This document shows positions 1 through 6,673 of a stretch of DNA of 6,673 nucleotides, one piece after another (positions within the stretch are counted from its first letter, which is position 1; each line of letters opens with the position of its first letter). The notes under the pieces are model-generated. The model had not been told where the DNA came from and ran no database searches. It worked only from the letters and a program-made list of their open reading frames with translations. The DNA is from Sulfurovum sp. (GTDB taxonomy: Bacteria > Campylobacterota > Campylobacteria > Campylobacterales > Sulfurovaceae). The stretch lies in contig DAOVZV010000064.1 of assembly GCA_030634925.1 (NCBI GenBank), forward strand, positions 1-6,673, written 5' to 3'. Made by a program: the position numbers and the translations under genes.

Positions 1-1488
<1,488 letters not shown>

Positions 1489-1489
<1 letters not shown>

Positions 1490-2916
1490 TGCTTATATCG
1501 CAAAAAGAGGAGAGAGGTAGAAGATTTAAACTAGCCCTACGGGCTGGTATTCCAGTACTAATATTGGTATTTTTGGTATTTTATACTACTATTTATAAAG
1601 GTCAAAATGTAGTATTTAGTATCAAAGATGGTATATTATTGGGTGCTATTACCTTTATTACTATTTATTTCATATACTTTTTGATGAATTTGAGTGTACA
1701 TGAGACTCTATTAGACCAAGCATCACAGAGCTATAATAAAAAGACTCTGATAAAAAAACTTCAAAAATATAGACCCAAATCAATAGCATATCTCACTATA
1801 GACAATCTATCATCTCTAAACGAAAATTATAGTATGGAACAAGTAGATACACTTCTATATACAATTACAAGTAAACTCTATCTTCTCTTTCGTCAAAATG
1901 GACTATCTAATGTACTTATAGGTAGATATGGTAGTTCTGGATTTTTGATAGCATTGGATGAAGAACACACTCATATAGAGTCTATTTTGGATATATTGAT
2001 AGAAGATAGTAGCCATATAAATAACCTAGAAGTAGATTATAAGTTTGCGATAGTTACAAATACAGATGATGATTTGCAAAAGACTATAATTCAACTCCAA
2101 GATATTATATTTAGCCAATCATTAGAAAATAACAAAGATAAGCATAAACATACTATCAAGGATGCAAAAGAGTTATCAAATATAGAAAAAGAGATAATCA
2201 AATCTATCAAAGAGAAGAAGCTATTACTATCTTTTCGTCCAGTACTCAATACTGATAGTGACAAGATAGATATATATGAGATAGCCACAAAACTACAATC
2301 AGATACGCATAAGGATATATTACCTAGAGTATATTTACCTATTATCAATCGTCTAGGATTGGGTAGAGATTATGATTTGACACTTATCAAACATGCTATA
2401 GATTTATTGCCTTTAGTAGATGATAGTATCTCTTTTACATTTAATCTATCTCCATTTTCTCTGCGAGATAGTGATTTTCAAAATAGTCTTTTTGGTTATC
2501 TAAAAGAGAAAAATATCAATCCATCAAGGCTAATTATACAGCTATATGAGAGAAAGACACATCATAATCTAAGTGGTTATCTAAAGACTCTAAAAACATT
2601 TAGGTCACAAGGGATTAGGACTTGTATAGATAATTTTGGTTCATCAAATGCGTCTATGGAGTATATGAAACATTTTAAATTTGATATGGTACAGTTTGAT
2701 AGAGATTATGTGACACACTTAGAAGATGAAACTACCTCTGCTATGCTAAACTCTCTAATCAAAATGTCTAGTGATTTAAATATCAAAACAGTAGCCAAAT
2801 GGGTAGATAATGATACTCAAAGAGATAGGTTAATAGAATTAGGTATTGACTATATTCAGGGCTTTGGTGTGAGTAAACCTATAGATGAAGATGGACTTAT
2901 CAATAGATATAATTAA
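1489..2916 (+). CDS. Membrane-anchored degenerate GGDEF-EAL protein (probable non-catalytic c-di-GMP receptor or scaffold)
   Basis: This 475-residue protein starts with a basic cytoplasmic tail (KEERGRRFK), followed by two membrane helices at about residues 18-36 and 45-67. The periplasmic loop between them is only about 10 residues, so there is no room for a sensor domain outside. Residues ~80-210 have a GGDEF-like fold (LTIDNLSSLNE, then RYGSSGFLIAL), but the signature reads GSSGF (148-152) instead of GGDEF. Residues ~232-475 are EAL-like with most catalytic positions changed: EAL is EIA (264-266), the ELTE-type motif is QLYE (351-354), DDFG is DNFG (381-384), the catalytic Lys is Gln402, and AEGVE is AKWVD (436-440). 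Asn319 (NLS), Glu354 and the QGFG segment (457-460) remain. Active diguanylate cyclase or phosphodiesterase is therefore unlikely; binding of c-di-GMP or of a partner protein is inferred by analogy with LapD and YdiV. The start codon sits in TAATG with the gyrB stop and a GGA six bases upstream, so coupled translation is likely. Confidence 0.85.
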
Positions 2917-2920
2917 CTTT

Positions 2921-2929
2921 TGATATAAT
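2921..2929 (+). promoter_or_regulatory. Extended -10 promoter for the DUF2853 gene
   Basis: The sequence TGATATAAT is a perfect extended -10 element (TG, one base, TATAAT at 2924-2929), placed five bases after the stop of the preceding gene. No TTGACA-like -35 box is visible, as is usual for sigma-70 promoters in Campylobacterota. Transcription would start near 2936, giving a leader of about 23 bases. This suggests that the DUF2853 gene is expressed independently of gyrB, although read-through is possible. Confidence 0.75.
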
Positions 2930-2947
2930 AGAGATACCAATTTATAC

Positions 2948-2953
2948 AAAGGA
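2948..2953 (+). promoter_or_regulatory. Shine-Dalgarno site of the DUF2853 gene
   Basis: AAAGGA lies five bases before the ATG at 2959. It fixes this start and is one of the clearest ribosome binding sites in the window. Confidence 0.75.
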
Positions 2954-2958
2954 CTAAA

Positions 2959-3297
2959 ATGAGTAAAAGAGATGAAAAAATAACACTATATATAGAGGCA
3001 TCCAAAACTATTGGATTGGATTTGACTGATGATTTTATTGGTAAAGTAACCATAGGATTAGGACCATCTATCTATAACAAAGATGCCGAACTTGTAGCAT
3101 GTTCTAGCAAAGATGAACTAGATAATATCAAAAAGAACTTTCTAATCAAAAAGCTAGGATTAGATGATGATGAGAAGTTGGACAAAGCTATCAAAAATAG
3201 CTGTGAAGCTATGGGTAAATCAAATAGAAAGAAATATAGAGCATTATTTTATGCACTTTTGGCAAAAGAGTTCTCCAAAGAAGAGGTATATGCCTAA
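2959..3297 (+). CDS. DUF2853 family protein (small, soluble, unknown function)
   Basis: This 112-residue acidic/basic cytoplasmic protein has no signal peptide or membrane helix. I recognise the DUF2853 family from three conserved blocks: KVTIGLGPSIYNKDAELV (29-46), IKKNFLIKKLGL (57-68) and MGKSNRKKYRALFYALLAKEF (85-105). Its length is normal for the family, and it looks complete and mostly helical. No catalytic residues are evident, no function is established to my knowledge, and the neighbours give no hint because the gene has its own promoter and terminator. It therefore seems to be a single-gene transcription unit. The start is set by an AAAGGA site five bases upstream. Confidence 0.88.
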   Translation: MSKRDEKITLYIEASKTIGLDLTDDFIGKVTIGLGPSIYNKDAELVACSSKDELDNIKKNFLIKKLGLDDDEKLDKAIKNSCEAMGKSNRKKYRALFYALLAKEFSKEEVYA

Positions 3298-3321
3298 GAG
3301 AGGTATTTAGTACCTCTTTTT
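3296..3321 (+). terminator. Intrinsic terminator after the DUF2853 gene, overlapping the end of the opposing TPR gene
   Basis: AGAGGTA (3299-3305) pairs with TACCTCT (3311-3317) around a five-base loop, and the stem can be lengthened by A-T and G-T pairs to about ten pairs. A run of five T (3317-3321) follows on the plus strand, as expected for a Rho-independent terminator. The structure begins in the DUF2853 stop codon. Its loop holds the stop codon of the minus-strand TPR gene (3307-3309), and its right arm encodes that protein's last residues, KKRY. On the minus strand the tail (CTCTTAGGC) is poor in T, so termination in that direction is less certain. Confidence 0.8.
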
Positions 3322-4551
3322 ACACTCTTTGATATATCTCCAATGTTCTCTCACTTCACTATTTTTCAAACCCTCTTCTTCTACTACTATCTCCATTGTA
3401 TTATAAGCTTTTTTGCACTTTTTTTGTTTATAGTATCCCCATGCTAGAGAGTCCAAATAGAATGTATTATCTGGCTGTTGGATGAGTGCTTGTTGTATCA
3501 TATCTATACCTTTGGGTACATCTATATCTTTTTCTATAAGTGTATAGCCATAGTAGTTGAGATATATACTATCATCATTGCCTAGTTCTATCGCCTTTTC
3601 AAATAGTACTATAATATTTTTTATTACATTTTCACTATTTTTATCTTTTGCACTCTCAAATATCATTATGGCTTTTTCTGCCAACCATTTTGGATTACCA
3701 TCTTTATTATATAGTATATCTAGCAGATATAGTGCTTTGGTGAAGTACTTTTTACCTTTATATAGTTCATATAATATTGGTCTTTTGATATGATTATTCT
3801 CCAAAAATGAGATAGCTCCATCTATATCATTTTGGTACATATAGACTTGAATAATCTTATCTAGGTACTCTTCATTATTGTCATTGGAATATAATACTTT
3901 GTATATATCCATAATACCATCCACATCTCTTTGCTTTTGGTATAGATTGAGGAGTTTTATATATACATCTTGATTTACAATATTCATTCGTCTATGAGAC
4001 TCTATTAGTTGTATGGCTTCTTCTGTTTGATTGGTAAACTTCTCCATTATCTCTACCATACGCATAAGTATCTCTTCTCTTGGTAGTCTATGATAAATCC
4101 TATCTAATAACTCTAGGGATTTTTCATACTCCATAGAGTAGAGAAATGAATTAGATGCCAACTCCAAATCTATGAGATGAGAAGATTGTTTTATCAGTAG
4201 TATAGACTCTTTTTTGGCTTGAATTATATCTTGATTGATAGTGTATAAAGAGATAATAAGCCGTCTAGCCTCTAGGTTGTGTGAATGGGTTCTTCTCCAT
4301 TTATTGAGTCTGATTATACTATTTTTGATATATTTACTAATCATCAAAGAAGATGATACTTCCTTGAATAGATATATCTCTGCTTTGGTTCTATCATATA
4401 ACTCTCTATATACTTCATAGCTATTTTCATAAGCTTGATACTCATCATATAATATTCCTCTAACTATCAGCTCATCATCACTCTCTCCTGTATCTCCATA
4501 GGCTATATTAAATATGATAAGTATAGTTAGGACTATATTATGCCAATACAT
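3307..4551 (-). CDS. Exported tetratricopeptide-repeat (TPR) protein
   Basis: This 414-residue protein has an N-terminal hydrophobic stretch (residues 6-18) ending in AYG before DTGESDD, which fits a type I signal peptide cleaved after Gly19. I infer a periplasmic location. There is no lipobox Cys. The rest is a helical-repeat solenoid. The clearest TPR units are at 327-360 (LNYYGYTLIE... IDMIQQALIQQP) and 361-394 (TFYLDSLAWGYYKQ), a typical C-terminal pair; weaker units lie near 140-180, 192-225 and 226-252. TPRs bind proteins, and no enzymatic motif is present, so a scaffold or assembly role in the envelope is possible but not shown. The ATG lies inside the end of the upstream cysteine-cluster gene (19-base overlap), so the two are probably co-transcribed and translationally coupled. 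The signal peptide directly after this Met supports the chosen start. Confidence 0.85.
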   Translation of the reverse strand: MYWHNIVLTILIIFNIAYGDTGESDDELIVRGILYDEYQAYENSYEVYRELYDRTKAEIYLFKEVSSSLMISKYIKNSIIRLNKWRRTHSHNLEARRLIISLYTINQDIIQAKKESILLIKQSSHLIDLELASNSFLYSMEYEKSLELLDRIYHRLPREEILMRMVEIMEKFTNQTEEAIQLIESHRRMNIVNQDVYIKLLNLYQKQRDVDGIMDIYKVLYSNDNNEEYLDKIIQVYMYQNDIDGAISFLENNHIKRPILYELYKGKKYFTKALYLLDILYNKDGNPKWLAEKAIMIFESAKDKNSENVIKNIIVLFEKAIELGNDDSIYLNYYGYTLIEKDIDVPKGIDMIQQALIQQPDNTFYLDSLAWGYYKQKKCKKAYNTMEIVVEEEGLKNSEVREHWRYIKECKKRY

Positions 4552-4910
4552 TCTTTGCGTACCTCGTTTTCATTATCTTTGAACTGTTCCCAAAATGGAA
4601 ATGTCTTACACTGGAGAGGTCGTACGGGATAAATAGTACATCCTTTTTTGGTCTCATCAAAAAATATACAAGCAAAGTCATCAACTCCCAACTGTTTTTC
4701 AATCAAAGAGTATCTATGTTTGACCTTTTTGAGATAATTAGATGCAAAATCATCTATACTCATATCCAAAAATTTGGCTATCTGTTCTATCTCTGTGTAT
4801 TTCGTCCATATATAGCCACTCTCACCTCTACAGCAGTGTCCACCACACTCTTCACAAGCAGATGGATTGAACTTAAATTTATATTGTTCGTGGGTCATTA
4901 GTTCTATCAA
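4533..4910 (-). CDS. YkgJ-type cysteine-cluster protein (metal or iron-sulfur binding, function unknown)
   Basis: This small cytoplasmic protein belongs to the YkgJ/PF03692 family of putative zinc- or iron-chelating proteins. With the TTG start it has 125 residues, and the eight cysteines are C19, C22, C26, C27, C81, C91, C101 and C121. The first four form C-x2-C-x3-CC, followed by GESGYIW. The second cluster is in CTIYPVRPLQCKTFPFW, the family hallmark. The ligand is not established; the pattern suits an Fe-S cluster or zinc. The TTG at 4910 overlaps the upstream TGA as TTGA, with AGGGTGA just before it, a common coupling arrangement. An in-frame ATG at 4898 would give 121 residues and is a real alternative, though it lacks a clear ribosome binding site. 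The gene sits between a tRNA methyltransferase and an exported TPR protein, which does not settle its role. Confidence 0.88.
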   Translation of the reverse strand: MIELMTHEQYKFKFNPSACEECGGHCCRGESGYIWTKYTEIEQIAKFLDMSIDDFASNYLKKVKHRYSLIEKQLGVDDFACIFFDETKKGCTIYPVRPLQCKTFPFWEQFKDNENEVRKECIGII

Positions 4911-5602
4911 AAGTCACCCTTTATACTATTGGTATTTGCTTTTTTCATAATATCTTCTGCTCTTTTGGTATATATATTGTTCTCATCAAATACCACAAAT
5001 GGAGGCATCACCTGAGTCATAGATTTCGAGCCATTTCGTCCTGCTATCATCACTAGCTTTGAGTCTCTATCTATCTTTGAGTAGATAAATTCAATCTTCT
5101 CTACAGTTATACCACAATTTGTCAAATGATACAACAACAAATCTACCTGCTTGGCATCATAACAAAATATGAAATATCCTCGAGGAGCTAGAAGTTTTTT
5201 GACCTTTTTGACAAAATTACCAATGGGAAGATGGTGTGCATATCTAGCGATATTAATATGTCTATTTTCACTCTGCTTGACACTAGGAGCATAAAAAGGA
5301 GGATTGGATATGATATAATCAAATTTCTTGGATGTATCAAACTCCACGAAATCACCCAAATAGCTATCTGCTTTTAGTTGATTTAGCTCAAAATTGTGCT
5401 TGGCATAATCTAGCATAACCTCTTGTTTATCTATAATAGTAGTATCTATACCAAAATCACGACTCAAAAGCAAAGATATAATGCCTACTCCACATCCCAC
5501 ATCAAGTAATTTACCTTTGGGATTGAAGTGAGAAATAAAGTCATATAAGAAAATAGAGTCACTATTGTAACAATAACCACTAGTTGGCTGATAAAGAAAC
5601 AT
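4907..5602 (-). CDS. trmN6: tRNA1(Val) (adenine37-N6)-methyltransferase-like SAM-dependent methyltransferase
   Basis: This 231-residue class I SAM-dependent methyltransferase resembles TrmN6/YfiC (COG4123). In E. coli that enzyme methylates N6 of A37, next to the anticodon of tRNA1(Val). The N-terminus has the family pattern YQP..GY..NSDSIFL (4-19). Motif I, the SAM-binding loop, is LLDVGCGVGIISLL (32-45). Motif IV is NPPF (100-103), the signature of enzymes that methylate exocyclic amino groups of adenine. PRGYF (140-144) matches the usual late core strand region. All expected catalytic motifs are intact, and the length is typical. The start is supported by AGAGGA five bases upstream and by the family N-terminus. 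The exact tRNA target cannot be read from the sequence, so the gene symbol is by homology. It is the first gene of the set leading into the cysteine-cluster and TPR genes, and it is divergent from bpt. Confidence 0.85.
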   Translation of the reverse strand: MFLYQPTSGYCYNSDSIFLYDFISHFNPKGKLLDVGCGVGIISLLLSRDFGIDTTIIDKQEVMLDYAKHNFELNQLKADSYLGDFVEFDTSKKFDYIISNPPFYAPSVKQSENRHINIARYAHHLPIGNFVKKVKKLLAPRGYFIFCYDAKQVDLLLYHLTNCGITVEKIEFIYSKIDRDSKLVMIAGRNGSKSMTQVMPPFVVFDENNIYTKRAEDIMKKANTNSIKGDF

Positions 5603-5607
5603 ATAAG

Positions 5608-5613
5608 TCCTCT
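5608..5613 (-). promoter_or_regulatory. Shine-Dalgarno site of the tRNA methyltransferase gene
   Basis: On the minus strand AGAGGA lies five bases before the ATG at 5602-5600, a strong match that fixes this start. It contrasts with the divergent bpt gene, which has no such site. Confidence 0.75.
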
Positions 5614-5625
5614 GTTTTTTGATTT

Positions 5626-5631
5626 ATTTTA
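5626..5631 (-). promoter_or_regulatory. Possible -10 element for the minus-strand operon
   Basis: On the minus strand TAAAAT (preceded by GTAG) is the best -10-like hexamer upstream of the methyltransferase gene, and it would give a leader of about 16-18 bases including the ribosome binding site. It matches TATAAT at five of six positions, but without a TG extension or a -35 box it is only a candidate. Confidence 0.35.
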
Positions 5632-5640
5632 CTACAACTT

Positions 5641-5649
5641 TGGTATAAT
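5641..5649 (+). promoter_or_regulatory. Extended -10 promoter for bpt
   Basis: TGGTATAAT is a perfect extended -10 element (TATAAT at 5644-5649) with no clear -35 box. Only seven bases separate it from the bpt ATG at 5657, so the expected start of transcription falls at or one base before the start codon. The message would then be leaderless. Confidence 0.75.
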
Positions 5650-5656
5650 TTCGTTT

Positions 5657-6418
5657 ATGTATGAAGAATTAGATTTACTCAACCCACCATCAACAGACTT
5701 TTCGATGTTAGATTACAACTGTGCCTACATCAAAGACAATAAAGTAAGAATGAACTACAAATATGTAGGTGAAGCATCCAAGAGATTTACGACAGCTGTC
5801 ATAGCTAGAGGTTGGAGGCGTTTTGGCAAATACTTCTTTCACCCTGTATGCAATGGTTGTAATGAGTGCAAAAGTATCCGTATAGATACAAAAGATTATC
5901 ACTACACCAAATCACAACGAAAAGCAATCAAGAGAAATGCAGATACCAAAATCATAGTCCAAGAGCCAACTATGACAAAAGCCCATATCAATCTATACAA
6001 TAAATATCACGCATTCAAACACACCAAAGACAAATGGAGTCACCGTAATATATCTCAAAGAGAGTATCATGAGAACTTCGTAGATGGTGCAAATGACTTT
6101 GGCAAAGAGGTACTATATATCAAAGATGATAAGTTAATCGGTGTAGATTTGATAGATATATTAGATGATGGCATAAGCTCAATATACTTCTATTATGACC
6201 CTGATTATCCCAACTTATCATTGGGTACATACTCTCTACTATACCAAATCAAACTAGCCAATATATTAGAACTACCATGGATATATCTAGGATATTGGGT
6301 AGATGGATGCAGAGCATTTGCCTACAAACCCAACTTCCAACCCCAAGAGATATTAGACGGTTTCCCATCAATCACACAAGAGCCTATTTGGGAAAAGTGG
6401 AAGAAACCTAAGAGTTGA
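5657..6418 (+). CDS. bpt: Bpt-type aminoacyl-tRNA-protein transferase (N-degron pathway)
   Basis: Bpt enzymes transfer leucine from Leu-tRNA to proteins beginning with Asp or Glu, marking them for ClpS/ClpAP-type degradation; they are related to eukaryotic arginyltransferase ATE1. The protein has 253 residues, a normal length. The N-terminal ATE domain contains C22-A-Y, RRFGKYFFHPVC and the cysteines C65, C68 and C71 in CNGCNECKSIRI. The C-terminal ATE domain, a GNAT-like fold, spans about 105-235 and carries DLIDILDDGISSIYFYYDPD (164-183), LSLGTYSLL (187-195), the WIYLGYW segment (208-214) and YKPNFQP (223-229). All look intact. The start at 5657 is preferred because it keeps the whole N-terminal domain; no ribosome binding site precedes it, and the next in-frame ATG (5705) also lacks one. 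The gene has its own promoter and overlaps the convergent hisS end by 11 bases. Confidence 0.92.
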   Translation: MYEELDLLNPPSTDFSMLDYNCAYIKDNKVRMNYKYVGEASKRFTTAVIARGWRRFGKYFFHPVCNGCNECKSIRIDTKDYHYTKSQRKAIKRNADTKIIVQEPTMTKAHINLYNKYHAFKHTKDKWSHRNISQREYHENFVDGANDFGKEVLYIKDDKLIGVDLIDILDDGISSIYFYYDPDYPNLSLGTYSLLYQIKLANILELPWIYLGYWVDGCRAFAYKPNFQPQEILDGFPSITQEPIWEKWKKPKS

Positions 6419-6673
6419 TAAACTCCTCCACCAAAACACTCTTCTCTTCTCTTTTTTCTAGGTCTTTGACCCAAATTGTGCCATCTGTCATCTCATCTTC
6501 GCCTCGGAGTAATATGTATCTTGCATTTACCTTATCAGCACCTTTGAGATGACTTTTGAACCCTTTTTTGGTATATTCTAGTGTTACTTTGGTCTCTTTT
6601 CTCTTAGCTGTTGCTATCTCAAATAGAGACTCTACAGCCTCTTCTACCATCGCACCCATATAGATACCATCTC
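6408..6673 (-). CDS. hisS: Histidyl-tRNA synthetase, C-terminal part (5' part lies outside the window)
   Basis: This is the last ~88 residues of histidyl-tRNA synthetase, a class II enzyme that charges tRNA(His) in the cytoplasm. The frame stays open to the window edge, reading DGIYMGAMVEEAVESLFEIA, so the ATG at 6659 is internal. The segment is the anticodon-binding domain: an alpha/beta region with helix EEAVESLFEIATAKRK, strand VTLEYTKKGFKSHLKGADK, strand ARYILLRGEDE and the ending GTIWVKDLEKREEKSV, which resembles the end of HisRS from other Campylobacterota. None of the catalytic motifs 1-3 can be checked here. The TAG stop (6410-6408) lies inside the 3' end of bpt. Confidence 0.92.
   Translation of the reverse strand, partial: DGIYMGAMVEEAVESLFEIATAKRKETKVTLEYTKKGFKSHLKGADKVNARYILLRGEDEMTDGTIWVKDLEKREEKSVLVEEFINS

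Noticed and set aside
2091..2348. Minus-strand open frame of 85 codons inside the GGDEF-EAL gene
   Set aside because: It lies antisense to a protein with clear domain similarity, encodes a Ser/Ile/Leu-rich sequence with no recognisable motif, and has no ribosome binding site that I can see. It is a by-product of AT-rich coding sequence.
3557..3793. Plus-strand open frame antisense to the TPR gene, with hydrophobic stretches
   Set aside because: The hydrophobic look comes from reading the complement of polar, charged codons; there is no motif and the opposing TPR gene explains the sequence.
6412..6425. Hairpin GAGTT-GATA-AACTC at the bpt/hisS junction
   Set aside because: The stem has only five pairs and is followed by CCTCC on the plus strand and TTAGG on the minus strand, without a T run. 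It is too weak to call a terminator.

Overview
This window is an ordinary, tightly packed piece of bacterial chromosome, AT-rich (roughly one third G+C by eye) and almost entirely coding. The proteins look like those of Campylobacterota (the former Epsilonproteobacteria): the GyrB and HisRS tails, a Bpt-type aminoacyl-transferase, a YkgJ-type cysteine-cluster protein and a DUF2853 protein. The two clear promoters are extended -10 elements (TGNTATAAT) with no -35 box, which also fits that phylum. I cannot fix the genus; Sulfurovum- or Sulfurimonas-like organisms are guesses from protein style only.

Layout. Positions 1-1489 (+) hold the 3' two thirds of gyrB, which began before the window. Overlapping its stop by one base is a membrane-anchored GGDEF-EAL protein (1489-2916, +) whose catalytic signatures are both worn away. 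A separate promoter at 2921-2929 then drives a small DUF2853 gene (2959-3297, +), which ends in an intrinsic terminator at 3296-3321. Reading towards it on the minus strand is a three-gene overlapping set, transcribed in the order trmN6-like tRNA methyltransferase (5602-4907), YkgJ-type cysteine-cluster protein (4910-4533) and exported TPR protein (4551-3307). Divergent from that set, across 54 bases, is bpt (5657-6418, +), and convergent with bpt is the 3' end of hisS (6408 to the window edge, -). bpt and hisS overlap by 11 bases at their 3' ends. No intergenic stretch exceeds 60 bases, and I see no RNA gene, mobile element, CRISPR array or tandem repeat.

How the parts relate. Several genes serve information processing: DNA supercoiling (gyrB), tRNA charging (hisS), probable tRNA adenine methylation (trmN6-like) and tRNA-dependent N-terminal tagging of proteins for degradation (bpt). 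The degenerate GGDEF-EAL protein is probably a c-di-GMP receptor or a protein-interaction scaffold rather than an enzyme, and its translation appears coupled to gyrB.

I found no convincing new multi-gene system. The items most worth following up are the complete absence of the tetranucleotide GATC from all 6,673 bases, the degenerate GGDEF-EAL protein tied to gyrB, the probably leaderless bpt transcript, and a terminator that also encodes the C-terminus of the opposing TPR gene.
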